In this document: in pieces, positions 45,123-57,426 of the stretch
Position numbering within the stretch: position 1 is the stretch's first letter
Layout: every line of letters begins with the position of its first letter
Origin: Larix kaempferi
Taxonomy: Eukaryota > Streptophyta > Pinopsida > Pinales > Pinaceae
Direction: 5' to 3'
Assembly (NCBI GenBank): GCA_027924585.1
Contig: BSBM01000822.1
Coordinates: 186,001-250,000 of the forward strand
Length of the DNA stretch: 64,000 nucleotides
Notes under the pieces: model-generated
What the model saw: only the letters and a program-made list of their open reading frames with translations
Database searches by the model: none
What the model was told of the DNA's origin: nothing
Translations under genes and position numbers: made by a program

Positions 45123-48100
45123 TGTAACATCCCAAAAATCGCAAAATAATTTTTTATTTTTTTTTATGTAGCCAAGTTTATAAGATAAATGCTAACTGCG
45201 GAATGATAATAATTAGCTAACAATGATAACTGCCTCATACAATTGCCTTAATTGTTTTAAACACGAATATGTATTTGGTTATAAGTAGGATGCAACAGAA
45301 CAATGGTTGTTTTGTTAAGTGTAAGGATCTGTTAACAATACTGATGAAGTTGTTTGCATGTTTTCTGAAGGGGTTCCTATCGGGTGCCCTTGGGTTTACT
45401 TAGCTTTGAAAGCTAAAGCATTGGATTCTTCTTTCGCAGATCTGCAGGTAAAGATTATAGAATAATTCCAGTTTAAGATGATTATAAAATCTGTCGTGCA
45501 TGAAGATGTCGATGGTATGTATCTTCAGTTTAACTTCGTCACTTGTATCGTCTTTTATGGTTATGATTGCACGTGTCGTCAACCATGTTTAAGCACTAGA
45601 CTCGTTATAACTATCGGTGAGATCAGTGGTAATAGCCTAGTTTAACTGTCTGAATTTGTAACATGTTTGGTTTTTGTGAAAGATATTGTCATCCCTATAA
45701 TTAATGACTCTTCTGGAACTGACGGTTGTAAACGATAAGTCTGGGAATACTAAAGATAATGTTTGTATTGCGTCCATATGTGAATCGAGATGCGATTGAG
45801 CTTCTAAACTACGACATTATAGAGTTAATGTCACACCCTAACTTTCAATTCTAGTGTGAAAGTTTTGATTCTCCTTACAACATTCTTATGTAGGTGACCT
45901 AGCTTAAATGTAACATGGCCTTATCTTATACAATTCAAAGTGGCCTAGCTATGAATATAATGCATTTTTGTTAAGTTGCCTATGTTAAAAGTGAACCTTG
46001 TGATAGCTTCTTTATACTATGGCGTTGCATGGTTTATAGTTGATATATTAATATATATCGATTCCAAGTTTGTTGACTTATGGAAATTATAATAATAACA
46101 TGTTTGAATAATATGTAAATGGATCTTATAGCGTAAATGTGCAATGTATAAACGTTAAGTGTTCTTAGAACAAACCTTATACTTATAGTGTAAATGAAAG
46201 GTCGTGATGCTACCTTATGAATAGTACTATACATCGCTGTTTGGTTTTGATATAGTACTAACCTATGGTTTAATGGCTTATAACATGGTTGTAACAGTTG
46301 TAAGGCATTGTTAAAACCCCGAGGCCTTCGCTGTCACAAGACTTGCACTCTGATATGAATTAAATGTTTATGCAGTCGAGGCTCTGGCTTAAATCTACGT
46401 GAGATCTTCAGCATTCAATGCGATCCTGTTGTGGTGTTGTGGTTACTACGTTGGCGTCTATGTGTCTGGCTCCATAATATAATCCTTCTTCCATTTTCTC
46501 TTATTCCCCATCTGTGTAATTTCGATCAGGAACATAGCCTTGAGTAACTGATATCTTTTATAATAATACATAAAGAAATAAATAGAGAGCCCATTCAGAT
46601 ATTGAAATATCTAGGTATTTTCATTTTATACTGGAGAGAAAAAAATGGATGCATTCAATGTAACTAATTTATTAAAAAAAAATTCAGGAGGAAATTTAAG
46701 AAATGACGTCAAATTTGGAATTTGTTAATTTTGTTAATTATGAAGCTATTGCATTTGTTCTAGCTTTTTTTGTTTCTATTTCAATAACTCTTTTGGATTT
46801 CAAATTAGCTGAATCACTATATGATGCATGAATGATTCTTTGCTTTTCTTGGCCTGGCCGGTGGCCAGGCTAGCCAGGTCAGAAATATTGATGAGGAAAG
46901 GTGATGTGTCACCACGCTGTGAACTCAGCTTTAGTGTTATGGCATCCGATTGTCTTGCAAATTAATGTAGTTATTGAATGCTATTAGGTCGTAACTCTGC
47001 CTTGGTTTCTCTGTAGCTCGCTGGCTCAATCTCGATCGTTGATCTCAATACCTCGATAGTGGAGATGTGTAAACCCTAGCTAGACTTGCCTTAACGTAAA
47101 TCTTGCCTTCGTGTTTTCACTTTGTGGTTTTGGTTCTGGAGAAGAAGGCCGACAGGCCGCTGGTTTACAGGGCTCGACCCTGGACGGTTGTGGATGGCAA
47201 TGTGCTTCAAAAAATCAGTAATTTCTATTGTGAATTATCGTATAAGTGCTTGAGCGTTTGCTGAGAGTGTAATAATGAAACCCTGTAGCTTTCTTTCGAT
47301 GGAAAAAGTTAATAGGGAGGTTTTGATTTCGAGTTTGGTTATGATTTATTTGCATGGAAACTTTACTGTGTTGGAGAAAGGATTTGGAAGCTGAATGCAT
47401 TCCAATCGACTGTCAATAAATGGGTAAGTTTTTTGTTGATCAAATCTGTAATGTATTCTTCGTTTGATTACAGTCAAGTGATAATATTGCTAACTCTTCA
47501 AATTTTTCTTTGGCAGGAAATGCCAAGGTTCTGTACTCCATGCTCTGGTTTGGTGGCAATAGGGTTCGGTGATCAATGGATAGCAATGCAGCTAAAACGG
47601 TAAGCTCGGTGGAAAACCCTCGTAGGTTCTCCTGGCAGAAGTCATGGCAAACAGTGTATCGTCAAACCTGGAAGTCGTGATTGTAAAACCCTGGGTTGTT
47701 GTTTTAGTTTGTACAGTCGATGTAATAGATGGTAATTGCATAGGGTTTTAGTTTAGGATTTCGATCTTAGCAACGATCCTTTGTTTTGAATTTAGGGTTT
47801 CAAACTCTGTTCAGATAATAAGATAAACGTTATCAATCCTGTGTTATGATAGTTGTTTTTGTTTCAATGTGTTGGGACTTGGCCCGTGAACAAAACTATG
47901 TCTCGTCTATTCAAAATGTGGGTGTGATACTAAGTATTTCCAATAGACCTCTGCATTTGAAAACAATGTGATACGATTTGTGCAATTGTGTAGCTAAATT
48001 TATGGATACCTCGACATCGTTTTATTTAATGTCCATGAGGTTATGAAAATATATGATGAAGAATTAAAAACTGGGTTTCGATATCACTGTTGCTATTGTT

Positions 48101-49915
48101 TCTTTAGGAAATGTGAGTTCATGAAAATGTTTACACAATAGGGGAAAAGAAAACGCATGTTACTGTCATTTGATCTTTAGCTAAGTGTTGAAACTATGTG
48201 ATATATTCGGCCAAATGCCTTGTCTTCGACTGTGTAAATGATTAAGTAATACAACTATACGTCTGTCAGGATTTAGGGTTGTAGTTAAGTTTAGATTGGA
48301 TGAAACAATGATGACTATTGATACGTTCGGCATCAAATGGAATTTGTGTGTACTGTTTGACTTTTGCTCCTACATTCATTGAATTGTCTTAACTTTGTGA
48401 TGATGTTTGAAATCAAAGAGTTCGATCTACAATAATGATTTGTAATGTAAAAAAAAAAATACTTAATTTGTCTACTGTGAGTAAAACAAGAAAATGACAG
48501 GGAGCTTATTTGTTTAGCTCGATCCTGTGACAGTATTTCAATTGTGTGTTCATGATTATATGTGCATGTAAAAATAAAAATATTAAACCCTAACTATATA
48601 ATAAAAACGTTGTTTGCTTAACTACTCTATGTGTACAGTAATAGGAATATTAGTAATAACAGTAAACTTTGAAAGTATTTAAATGTAGAATTACCAAACC
48701 TAAGTTAGTAATGTGATGCTTCTTATTTGTCTAACTGTCCTATATATACAATAATGAGATTAACAGCAAACTATAGTTATTCTTTTGAAACTAAACTTTG
48801 GGAAACACAAATGAAAAGAATGGAAATAAAAAAAGGTGCTGTGAGTAGAATACAGTAGATATTGCTAAATAATAACAGCAGATAATTTTAACAGAATATA
48901 AAAAAAAATAGTACTTCCATCACCATGGCAGTTTGCCTATCCTATTTTATCTATCTAAATCTATTTCTGTACTGGAGTACGATGTTGTTCCTTTTTGCAT
49001 GGGGAAAAATACAGAAACCATTTTATTCAATCATTTCATAATTATACAAAATTATTAACTTATACAGGAAACTAAAATAACTTATAAATTAAACAGTGAA
49101 AGTTTAATAAACAGCAGAACTGTAATATGCAAAATAGATAATAGAACTTAAAAATAAAACAGATAAGACAATAGAACCTGTAACTGACGATAGGGTCGAC
49201 AAACACCCAAGGAGGCCTATTCCTCCCAACCTGCTTCAGAAGAAGCAGCTCAACTGCTGACTTCTAATGAACCCCCGAGCCTGCTTACTGATCCAGTAAG
49301 TGGGTGGAATCTATGTAGAAGCAAGGCACTCAAAAATACCTTCTCCACTTGGTATCAACCTCTTGAAACAAATGCCTTCTCCACTCAGCATTAAACTCCT
49401 GAACTCAATTAGAGTTTGGCAGACTCACAACATGATCAACAACAACATATCCCCTCATCAAATCTCTTGGGTGCAAACACAGCAAAACCCCAAGGTAAAT
49501 TTCCTCGTCAGGAAAAGTGATGAACCTCAGTTCAATATTTGATGGCTATTATATAAATTGCCTAGGTCTTTTAGTGGTCAGTTTAGAATAAATGAGCCTC
49601 AAGCTCCAGTCCCATATTTCAGGGCACTATGACCACATTTCAAGGGATTGTCCCATACCAACAGCTAGTTAGTTGCATCATGATGTTGCCACTTGTCCAT
49701 TGCCTTCTACCCCAGATTCCATTCCACCTAGTGGATCAGTAACCACTCTTTCAACAGTCCTCTTAGGTGTTTATCTCCTATTTTATTTATTAAATAATAA
49801 TATATTGTGCAAATTATAGTCATCCTTGGACACTTGTCCAATATAAACTTTACAATAAAAGTTATCATAATGTTTCTAAACACAAAATGTTTTCCAGCTT
49901 AAAGGGTATGTTACA
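45123..49915. mobile_element. 4.79-kb non-coding insertion with LTR-like ends
   Basis: The element starts TGTAACATCCC and ends GGGTATGTTACA. Its outer 8 bases are a perfect inverted repeat (TGTAACAT/ATGTTACA), and the TSD GAGCA is perfect (45118-45122 and 49916-49920). The host gag-pol frame is continuous across the excised element, which confirms both ends. No RT, gag or transposase is visible, and I could not find a second copy of either end inside. It may be one very long solo LTR or a non-coding LARD-like element. Read on the minus strand, TTTATATAATAG near 49545-49556 could be a TATA box. A perfect hairpin, GCCTGGCC-GGT-GGCCAGGC, lies at 46852-46870. The 80-codon frame at 49300-49542 is unrecognised. 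Confidence 0.85.
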
Positions 49916-49920
49916 GAGCA

Positions 49921-50674
49921 CCCCTTGTGTCTCGTTAGCTGATCAGTCATTTATAAACATGGTTAACTCATATATGCTTCTGCAAACCCGATCCAGGAAA
50001 TATAACCTGGACTTGCAACATAAAGATAAGGAAGTTCCTAAATCATCTACTTCTCTCCATATTGAGAGACCATTAGATTCGTTGCCGAAGATCCCTAAGG
50101 GTGTCTTCAAGAGGGCTATTCTGTGGTTGAGGATCTGGCCTAAACAACTTGTGCAATGTCCACACTGGAAGTTTTGTAGAGTTGTCCTTTACAACGTAAT
50201 GCACTTCTAGCAGCGATTGGGAGCGTTGACTCATCTAGTATGCTTGCTCGGTTTGATATGTCCAATATCAAACCTCTGTTACTGTATCACATAGCCCTCC
50301 AGATAGAAGTAGTCCATGGTCCTAAAACCATTGGACCAACTGTGGTGGATGAGGGTGCGTCTACATGTCTAATGTCGATATCTTATTGGAAATCCCTCGG
50401 ATCGCCCAATTTACCTCCTTCCAACACACTGCTTACCGCTTTTGACGTAATATCTTTCCTCCCACATGGAGTCTTACCGTTGTTTGATGTTGAACTTGCC
50501 AGTAAAGTAGTGTATGTGGAGGTTGAAGTATTGGATGCTCCTCTTGACTACAACTTGTTGTTAGGAAGGAGCTGGATGTATGTGATTAAATATGTCCCAT
50601 CGACAGTCTTTCGAGTAATAATGTTACCCCATGAAGGAAATATCATTACGGTTGATCAACTTTCATTTAATTGA
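49921..50674 (+). pseudogene. Protease region of element B, broken
   Basis: The gag-pol frame resumes here (PCVSLADQSFINMVNSYMLL) and shifts at about 50120. From 50240 the protease reads FDMSNIKPLLLYHIALQIEV and VVDEGASTCLMSISYWKSLG. The catalytic motif is D-E-G-A-S, a form I have seen in Tat elements in place of D-S/T-G. DAPLDYNLLLGRSWMYVI follows as the second conserved part. The frame ends at a stop at 50672. It would process the polyprotein. Confidence 0.85.
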
Positions 50675-51397
50675 AAAAAAAACCATACTTCATCGGATTA
50701 AACAATCCCTCTAATTGATCAAAATCACCTACCCAACGAGACTCTGGGAGTAGGCATGTATTCATAATTGATGGGCACATTCAACCTACCTGCTCCCGTT
50801 AACTTCATTGGTTCTACGAGTACCACTGATTGTTCATATTCGGAGATTCTCACAGTCATTCAAACAAATGATCCATGGGTTCTTCCTACTCAGTCAGAAC
50901 CAACCGTGCCCTTGTTTGTTGTAAAAGTGGCTTATCGTGCATCACAGAATGATACAACAGAACATAGCTCGACTCCGCCTATCTCCGTGGAGTCAGATAT
51001 GGATTATTCACCTGCATGGTCAGTCAACTCGACCTACTCTTTCGATTGTCTAGATATTGTTTTGTATTCTGACGAGGCTATCTTGGAAGCCATGGTAGGC
51101 CTGGATCATCCATGGGAACACATGCATCACAGGTCCTATTTTCTTCCTGATCTGGACAGGATAGAGAGGGGAGAGTTTCCAGTGAGACTTGGTGGTGATG
51201 TCGATTTGTCTGTCACTCCTTCTATACAAAAGATTTATGCTGAAGGTAATATGGAAAATATATCGAGAACCATACCGATCGATATCTCCATCAAACCTGG
51301 CGTTGTGGAAAACCTTTTTATTGGAGCAAACTATTCTCCTGATGAGATCACTTTATACACCAACCTGTTCAAGGAATTCCGTGACGTGTTTTTCTAG
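50675..51397 (+). pseudogene. Linker between protease and RT of element B
   Basis: It is in the same frame as protease, after three stops (50672-50770), and is open from 50768 to 51397. It is acidic and low in recognisable motifs (PEGEFPVRLGGDV-like region near 51165-51200). It ends in NLFKEFRDVFF, followed by a TAG where the family has Trp (F-A-W-S-Y-E-E-M), and then the RT lead PGIGPAIVEHVITTYPNAKP. Confidence 0.8.
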
Positions 51398-52248
51398 TCT
51401 TACAAGGAGATGCCAGGCATCGGCCCCGCCATAGTAGAGCATGTCATCACAACCTATCCGAATGCTAAACCTGTGAGACAAAAGCTCCGTCCGGTAAACC
51501 CTAGGAAAGCAACAGCCATCAAGGCGGAAGTTGAGAAACTTCATAGACCTGGCTTCATCTATCCGATTGATATGACGAAATGGGTCTCTAACCCAATTTT
51601 GGTCGATAAGAAGCAAGGAACCATTCAGGTTTGTACAGACTTTCGAGACTTAAACAAAGCTTGTCCTAAGGACAACTACCCCACACCCTTCCGGTCAATA
51701 AGAAGCAAGGAACCATTCGGGTCTATACAGACTTCCGAGACTTAAACAAAGATTGTCCTAAGGAAAACTACCCCACACCCTTCATAGATCAGATTATCGA
51801 TGCGCGTGCAGGCCATGAAATTTTTTCTTTCATGGACGATTTTTCAGGATACAACCAGATTCAAATAAAACCTGAATACCAAGATAAGATAGCTTTTATT
51901 TGTCCTTGGGGGATCTTCACTTACCGGAAGATGACGTTCGGCCTAAATAACGTTGGAGCTACATTCCAGTGCACCATGAACTTCCCTTTCCATGATATCA
52001 AACATATAGTTGAACCGTATCTAGAAGATATCCCAGCGCGATCTCGTAAGAGACGGGATCATCCTGATCATTTGCGACTCGTGTTTGAACAATGCAGATA
52101 CTATAATATTCAATTGAATCCCAAAAGTGTGTATTCTGTGTCGAGTCCAGACGTTTACTGGGTTTCATTGTATCCAGTCGTGGTATCATGGTCGATCCAC
52201 TTCAAATTCTGTAGGGTAAGTCCAATTTTCTACGATGTTTTATCATAA
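51398..52248 (+). pseudogene. RT of element B, with internal duplication and altered active site
   Basis: The RT start is typical (KPVRQKLRPVNPRKATAIKA, VSNPILVDKKQGTIQVCTDF, RDLNKACPKDNYPTPF). A 92-bp segment (51602-51693) is then repeated in tandem (51694-51785), which shifts the frame by one. The core goes on from about 51780 (DDFSGYNQIQIKPEYQDKIA, FGLNNVGATFQCTMN). The catalytic box of the family, YLDD, reads YLED here (VEPYLEDIPARSRKRRDHPD). Another frame change falls near 52200. The enzyme is dead on at least three counts. Confidence 0.9.
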
Positions 52249-52774
52249 ACTATGCCAAAATAACAAAAGGTTTCATGAGACTGCTCAAGCAAGACACCCA
52301 TTTTCTTTGGGACGAGGCTGCTCAACTTCATTTGAGGATTTGAAAAAGGCACTACTTTCATCCCCCTTGCTAGGACCTCCAGATTATACCAAGGACATCC
52401 TACTATATTTGGCGCCACCTGTTTTCACAATTGGCATAGTAATTGTTCAAGAGGATGACAAGCTCCAAGAGCATGAAATTTACTATCTGTCGCGCGCATT
52501 AATAGCTCTTGAGATTAAGTATTCTTACATTGAGAAGTTGGCATTAGCTGCCGTCTATACGGTTCAAAGACTGCACCACTACATTCTGTTGAGAACTACT
52601 ACAGTGATTGCAAAGGTAAATCCATTTCAATATGTTGTAACCCGACGTATCATCAACACAAAATTTAATAAATGGATTGACATCTTGCAAGAATTTGACC
52701 TAGTTTTTCAATCGGCTAAGTCAAAGAAATCGCTTGTTTTTGCTAACTTATTTATGAATTTCCCAGTGATGTAG
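52249..52774 (+). pseudogene. Connection and degenerate first RNase H of element B
   Basis: The frame covers FEDLKKALLSSPLLGPPDYT, then ILLYLAPPVFTIGIVIVQED, IYYLSRALIALEIKYSYIEK, LALAAVYTVQRLHHYIL and FNKWIDILQEFDLVFQSAKS. The first catalytic Asp of RNase H is absent (LYLAPP in place of LYLDAS). The conserved EKLALA glutamate is kept. This is the pattern expected when a second RNase H has taken over. Confidence 0.85.
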
Positions 52775-52911
52775 TAAACAATGAGGAAGAGTCATCATTC
52801 CCGGATGAACACATCTTGCTTATTGCATCTTATGACCCATGGTATGGAGATATTATAGTATATCTCCAGACTTTGAGGTGTCCTACTTTCTCTAGGGATG
52901 AATGACGGAAA

Positions 52912-54080
52912 TTGAAAAATCAAGAAAGGAATTATCTCATCATTTCTAATACTTTATATAGACGTGGGATATATTCCATTCTATGTCGTTGCTTGACTTT
53001 AGAGGAAGTTGGAACAATATTGAATGACGCTCACAGTCGAGCCTGTTGGGGTCATCTTTCTGGGTTGGAAACAACTCATAAAATACTGCATGATGGTTAG
53101 CTTTGGCCTACAATATTTAAAGATTGTGTGGAAGCTGTGAAACACTATGAGCCCTGTCAGTTTTCACCAAAAAGATGCGAGCACACCCAACTCCTCTCCA
53201 CCCTGTGATTACAGCAGGCCATTTCACCAAGTGGGGGATTGATTTCATGACATGTTATCCAGCTTCGGATGGAGGACATCATCACATCATTATTGTCGTC
53301 GACTACTTCATAAAGTGGGCCGAGGCAATGCCTACTGTCAAAGCAGATGGAGAAACAACTGCTTACTTCGTGTTCAACCAGATCATTGCTAGATTTGGTA
53401 TACCTAAAGAGATTGTTACAGACCACGATCCACATTTCCAAAATAACATGATGAATGAACTATATAATATGTTAGGTTTTCGGCAGGAGCATTTGTCTTT
53501 GTTCTATCTGCAAGCGAATGGTCAGGTTGAAGCAGTCAACAAAATGTTGAAAACTATTCTTCAAAGGACCGTCAATGCTAGTCTATCCAACTGGCACATA
53601 ATGTTGTATCTAGCTCTTTTGGCATACCGGTCTAATGTTAAGGCCGCTACCGGGTTCTCACCTTTTCAACTTGTTCATGGGGTAGAAGCGGTTATTCTGA
53701 TTGAATGTGAAATCCCTTCATTAAATTTGTCTATCCAACTACTCCCCGATATTTCAGTTCTAGAGGAACGTTTGCTGCACTTAGAACATCTAGATGAACA
53801 GCACCGCGATGCACTCATAGCAAATGAGGGTCATAAAAGTAGAGTCAAGCATCAATATGATAAGTTTGTTAAACCAAGGGTGTTCTCCGAAGGAGACCTT
53901 GTTCTGCTTTACGATCAGGACAAAGAACCCTTAGGGGCAGGAAAGCTCAAATCTATGTGGCTTGGATCGTATATTGTCTCGAAAGTTCTGAAGAAAGGGT
54001 CCTATGAGCTAACCGATTATGAAGGATGTAAGTTGCTCGAGTCTAGAAATGGGATCTACTTGAAAAATTATTATGCCTAG
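52912..54080 (+). pseudogene. Integrase of element B
   Basis: The zinc region lies at 52912-53160 (LNDAHSRACWGHLSGLETTH, KILHDG, stop at 53098, LWPTIFKDCVEAVKHYEPCQ). One of the two cysteines of the CXXC pair is replaced by Tyr. The core then runs open from 53175 to 54080: WGIDFMTCYP, IVTDHDPHFQNN and NGQVEAVNKML give an intact D-D-E. The C-terminal part (KPRVFSEGDLVLLYDQDKEP, LGAGKLKSMWLGSYIVSKVL) is present and there is no chromodomain. This is the longest unbroken pol segment in the element. It would insert the cDNA into the genome. Confidence 0.9.
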
Positions 54081-54139
54081 GCCTCTATGCCTTTTCTTGT
54101 ATCATAGCTGTACATGTTTTGTATAGTTAGTCTTCTCTT

Positions 54140-54604
54140 TTGTCTTTTGTTGTGTCTTATGGGTTGTATTTTCAGATGAAAACTGAATGCTTCATAGGAT
54201 TTGCGGATGGCGCTAGTCACCACACCCGTCAGTTGGCTTCAGCAGCTTGGGTTATTTACTCACCGTCTAGTCAACTCATGTCTTCGAGAGGTGCTTGTAT
54301 AGGCCCTACGACGAACAACATAACTGAATACAATGCAGCCATTGAGTTACTCCGAGATGTTATTCATCACGTCATTTCATAGTTGGAGGTACGAATTGAC
54401 TCACAGTTAGTTGTATTTAAGTTGATGGGTGATTATGGAGTTCGGGATCCTGTTTTGCTTCGTCAGTTTTTGAGGGTCAAGTTACTGGAAAGATATTTTG
54501 ATTTTATCACATATCAACATATTCCAAGACATTTAAATTCATTAGCTGACTCTTATGCAGATTATATTCTAGATTGGCATCTTTATCACACACAATCACA
54601 TTAA
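54140..54604 (+). pseudogene. Second (archaeal-type) RNase H of element B, placed after integrase
   Basis: One frame, with a single TAG at 54380. All four catalytic acidic positions remain: Asp in CFIGFADGASHHTRQL, Glu in TTNNITEYNAAIELLRDV, Asp in VRIDSQLVVFKLMGDYGVRD and Asp in HLNSLADSYAD. It lies 60 bp downstream of the integrase stop in another frame. How it was expressed (readthrough, shift, splicing) is not clear. It is homologous in motif order to the RNase H that precedes RT in element A. Confidence 0.88.
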
Positions 54605-54761
54605 GCATTCACATAAGATAAAAACACACATGTATATAAGATCAGTACTGTATATATCTGTATCAAAAATATGAGTTTTGGGTCAATAGTATGTCACTGA
54701 GTCATATCAATATACAAAAGTGGGCTCAAAAGGCCTAAAAAATATACATATGTATTTCTCC

Positions 54762-56016
54762 CTATGGATAAGGAGGGGCCTCTTCCAACTCCGCTACAGC
54801 CTCTCTGTAACAGATGACGAGTCTGGCTACTTTCCTAAGTAACCTAATCCATGCCGGGGGCACACCCACAACATTCTCCTGCATATCGAGCGACATTTGC
54901 TAGATCTTGTAGGTTGGGATATCAAGAGTCAAACGACTCATCTTCCCTTATATACCCAATAGCATGGAATCAATTGCTCCAGGATCAGTGGCATGTATAA
55001 ATGTATGAGGATGTCCCTCAGTTCGCACAGGTACCACATCTGCATAAATCATATTGTCAATACTCTAACTCATTATAAAAATTATATACATAAAAAACTT
55101 AAAAATAAAATAAATTTCAAAAAGTAAAAATATTCCTTACCCATCTCTCCTAGGCTGCTCCTGGAGGTAGAGCGAGCTCAGGATCTCCACGAAAATCCAT
55201 CCCAGCATAAGGAAAAATCTCTAAAGCTGGCACCTGACGGCCCCACCATGCCAAGTAGTCCTCATCAGAATACGAGAGTATCGACTCGCCACCGCCCTGG
55301 CGTAAGAAGATGTCTCCCCATCGAGTCATCAATGGCTCGCAAGGATTGAGCTGCGGTAGGGCCATTCTTGGACTTAGGACAGGAACCCTCTCAAAGAAGA
55401 ATCTACATAGGATGTTGTCGTATCCGGAGTTCTTTTTCCTTCCTCTCTTGCACTCGGTCAATTGGTGCTTCATACTCACTAGAAGGCCCGAGCACCAGTC
55501 AAGTACAACTCCCCGAAGGCATTCAACACCTATCTGCATATAGTTCCTGAATGATAATTGTTGCATAGAACTTCCCCCAATCCTGTTTAAAGTACTCAGG
55601 ATGACCTTCAAAGGGAAGCTCGAGATCAAACCGATAGGAACTTGGCTGCTACTTTTCTCAGTGATGGGCAGACAATAGGTGTTGATATAATCTTGTACTG
55701 ACAAGGCACCCACTCCTCGGAACGTATCTTTCAGGTTTACCATTTCCCCTCTTCGGGAAAAACCTGTTAAGAAGTAGATGTCATCAAGTGTTAGTTCGAG
55801 GATTTCCCCCTGGAGATCAGATACCCCTTGGTCGGCATCCCAATAGTTTACAAGCATTCCCAGCAGTTGTGTTTGTGCCCTCATATTGGTAGTTCGGAAA
55901 AACTTGAGTAAACCACACCTCCGTAATGAACCCAGTGTCAATGGATCTCCTATAGCATGCCTATCCATATGCTCATGCTCGCTTTCCCTCCATGTTAACA
56001 CCATCCCTGCATTCAT
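54762..56016 (-). pseudogene. Antisense gene of element B, candidate two-exon structure
   Basis: On the minus strand a 288-codon frame (56016 to 55150) begins MNAGMVLTWRESEHEHMDRH. It contains LRRCGLLKFFRTTNMRAQTQ, LQGEILELTLDDIYFLTGFS and FPYAGMDFRGDPELALPPG. Nine bases past its TAG (55152-55150) a donor GTAAGG (55140-55135) and an acceptor TTATGCAG (ending 55040) frame a 101-base AT-rich intron. A second protein-like stretch follows (55039-54762): VVPVRTEGHPHTFIHATDPG and PPAWIRLLRKVARLVICYRE. In this copy the frame is not kept across the junction, and exon 2 has two stops. The GE-(I/M)-x-(L/T)-T-L-D-D-(I/V)-x-x-L-x-G pattern recalls the plant mobile domain found in host and transposon proteins. 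That link is inference. Antisense ORFs here are known for Tat elements. Confidence 0.7.
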
Positions 56017-56921
56017 TCAACCATTTTTTCTTTAGTTTTTTTGTTTTTTCATTTTTAAATGCTGCACCCACGACTGTTCCTACTAGACAGAGGTGGGTAC
56101 CCGCAAGTTTTCTATAGGTCAACCCACGGGTATGAGGCCCTAAATTTTAAAACACAATAAAAAACAAAAGTAACCATTAAAAATCATAAACTATCCTTTG
56201 AATGGAAAGTAGGAGGAGAGAGCACTTACTTGTAAGTGGCATAATACGATCTGGTGACCCGACATGATCGATATGAGCAATTGAAGTGAGAGGATGTATT
56301 CACCCTTTTGCTCTAACAAATGAATTTGTGAATTTTGAAACTATTTATAAAAATCAGTTTTGATTTTTACCCACTTTTTCAATTTCTCTATAGTTTCAAA
56401 TCTTGTTTAAACTTTATCTAATCAACTGATGCACTTTTTGATTAGGTAAAGAACGATATGACGGTTTTCACTACCTTTTGCAACCATGATCTACTAAGGT
56501 TTATTTTCCTTTATGACACGTTAGTTAGGTAGAATACCTCTTGTCTTTATGAAATCCCTTTTGATCATATTATATGTCATTTGTCACTAATCTGGATTTC
56601 AACATTTTGTCATTTGACAAGATCTCACGGAACTTAGTTACCCTGATACCTATAGAGTCTTTTTAAGCCCTTGTTAGACTCTTTCAAATCAAACATGATC
56701 GCCGAGTATGTTTGTTTTGTTCAAACTCGTTAAAGGAAGTGAACAAGACATCCACTTAGGTATAAGTTTACCCCTTTTCTGGACCTTCGTGGATTAGTTA
56801 CGAAAAATGTATACTCTAGTCATACATGGCTAGAAGAGTTATTCTCTCATTATTTTACACTTTTTCGGGTGAGGAGACTACTTTACGAAAAAGGACCTTT
56901 AGGAGTCTTCTTAAGGGTTGT
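56017..56921. other. Untranslated region of element B
   Basis: No gene seen. The region just upstream of the antisense gene start (56020-56330) would hold its promoter. I find no clear TATA box on the minus strand. Confidence 0.4.
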
Positions 56922-57150
56922 CAGACTCTCGAAATACGAAAACACCAACGAGCATTCACCTTCTCGAGTTCGATGTGAAATCCATGAGAAGGTATATAGA
57001 GTTATTGTTCAATTTTTTCAGACTCTTCAAACAAGAAAACACTGGCGAGCACATACCAACTCGGGATCGATACTAAAATCCACGAGTAGGTGTATGGAGT
57101 TATTGTTTAAATTTTTCAGACTCCTCAAAAAAGAAAACACTGGTGAGCAT
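56922..57150. repeat. Tandem repeat, 97-98 bp unit, about 2.4 copies
   Basis: CAGACTCTYCRAA, then GAAAACACYRRCGAGCA, begins at 56922, 57019 and 57117, with GGAGTTATTGTTYAA between. The open frame across it (56869-57174) is a by-product of the repeat. Confidence 0.85.
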
Positions 57151-57426
57151 GAAACAATCCAGGCTCGATATTAAAAGACACGGATCATTGTTATAGAGTA
57201 TTCATCTATCTCTTCTTCAAACTATTTAAAAAATGAAGAAGGTCTTGAGTTTTCCTCCCATGGACTCGCTAAACTTACACATGGTTGGACTTGTATCAAG
57301 CAGTCTTCTCCCTCTTTCTTTGAGCTTGGTTTAAAAATGAAGAAGGACTATTGGGTTTGCTTTCTTGGACTCATTAAAACCAACACGAAGGATAATCTTT
57401 AATAAAAAGAGAAAAGGGAAGGGAAT

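Noticed and set aside
56869-57174. 101-codon frame over a tandem repeat
   Set aside because: The unit is 97-98 bp, so the frame changes from copy to copy. It is a by-product of the repeat.
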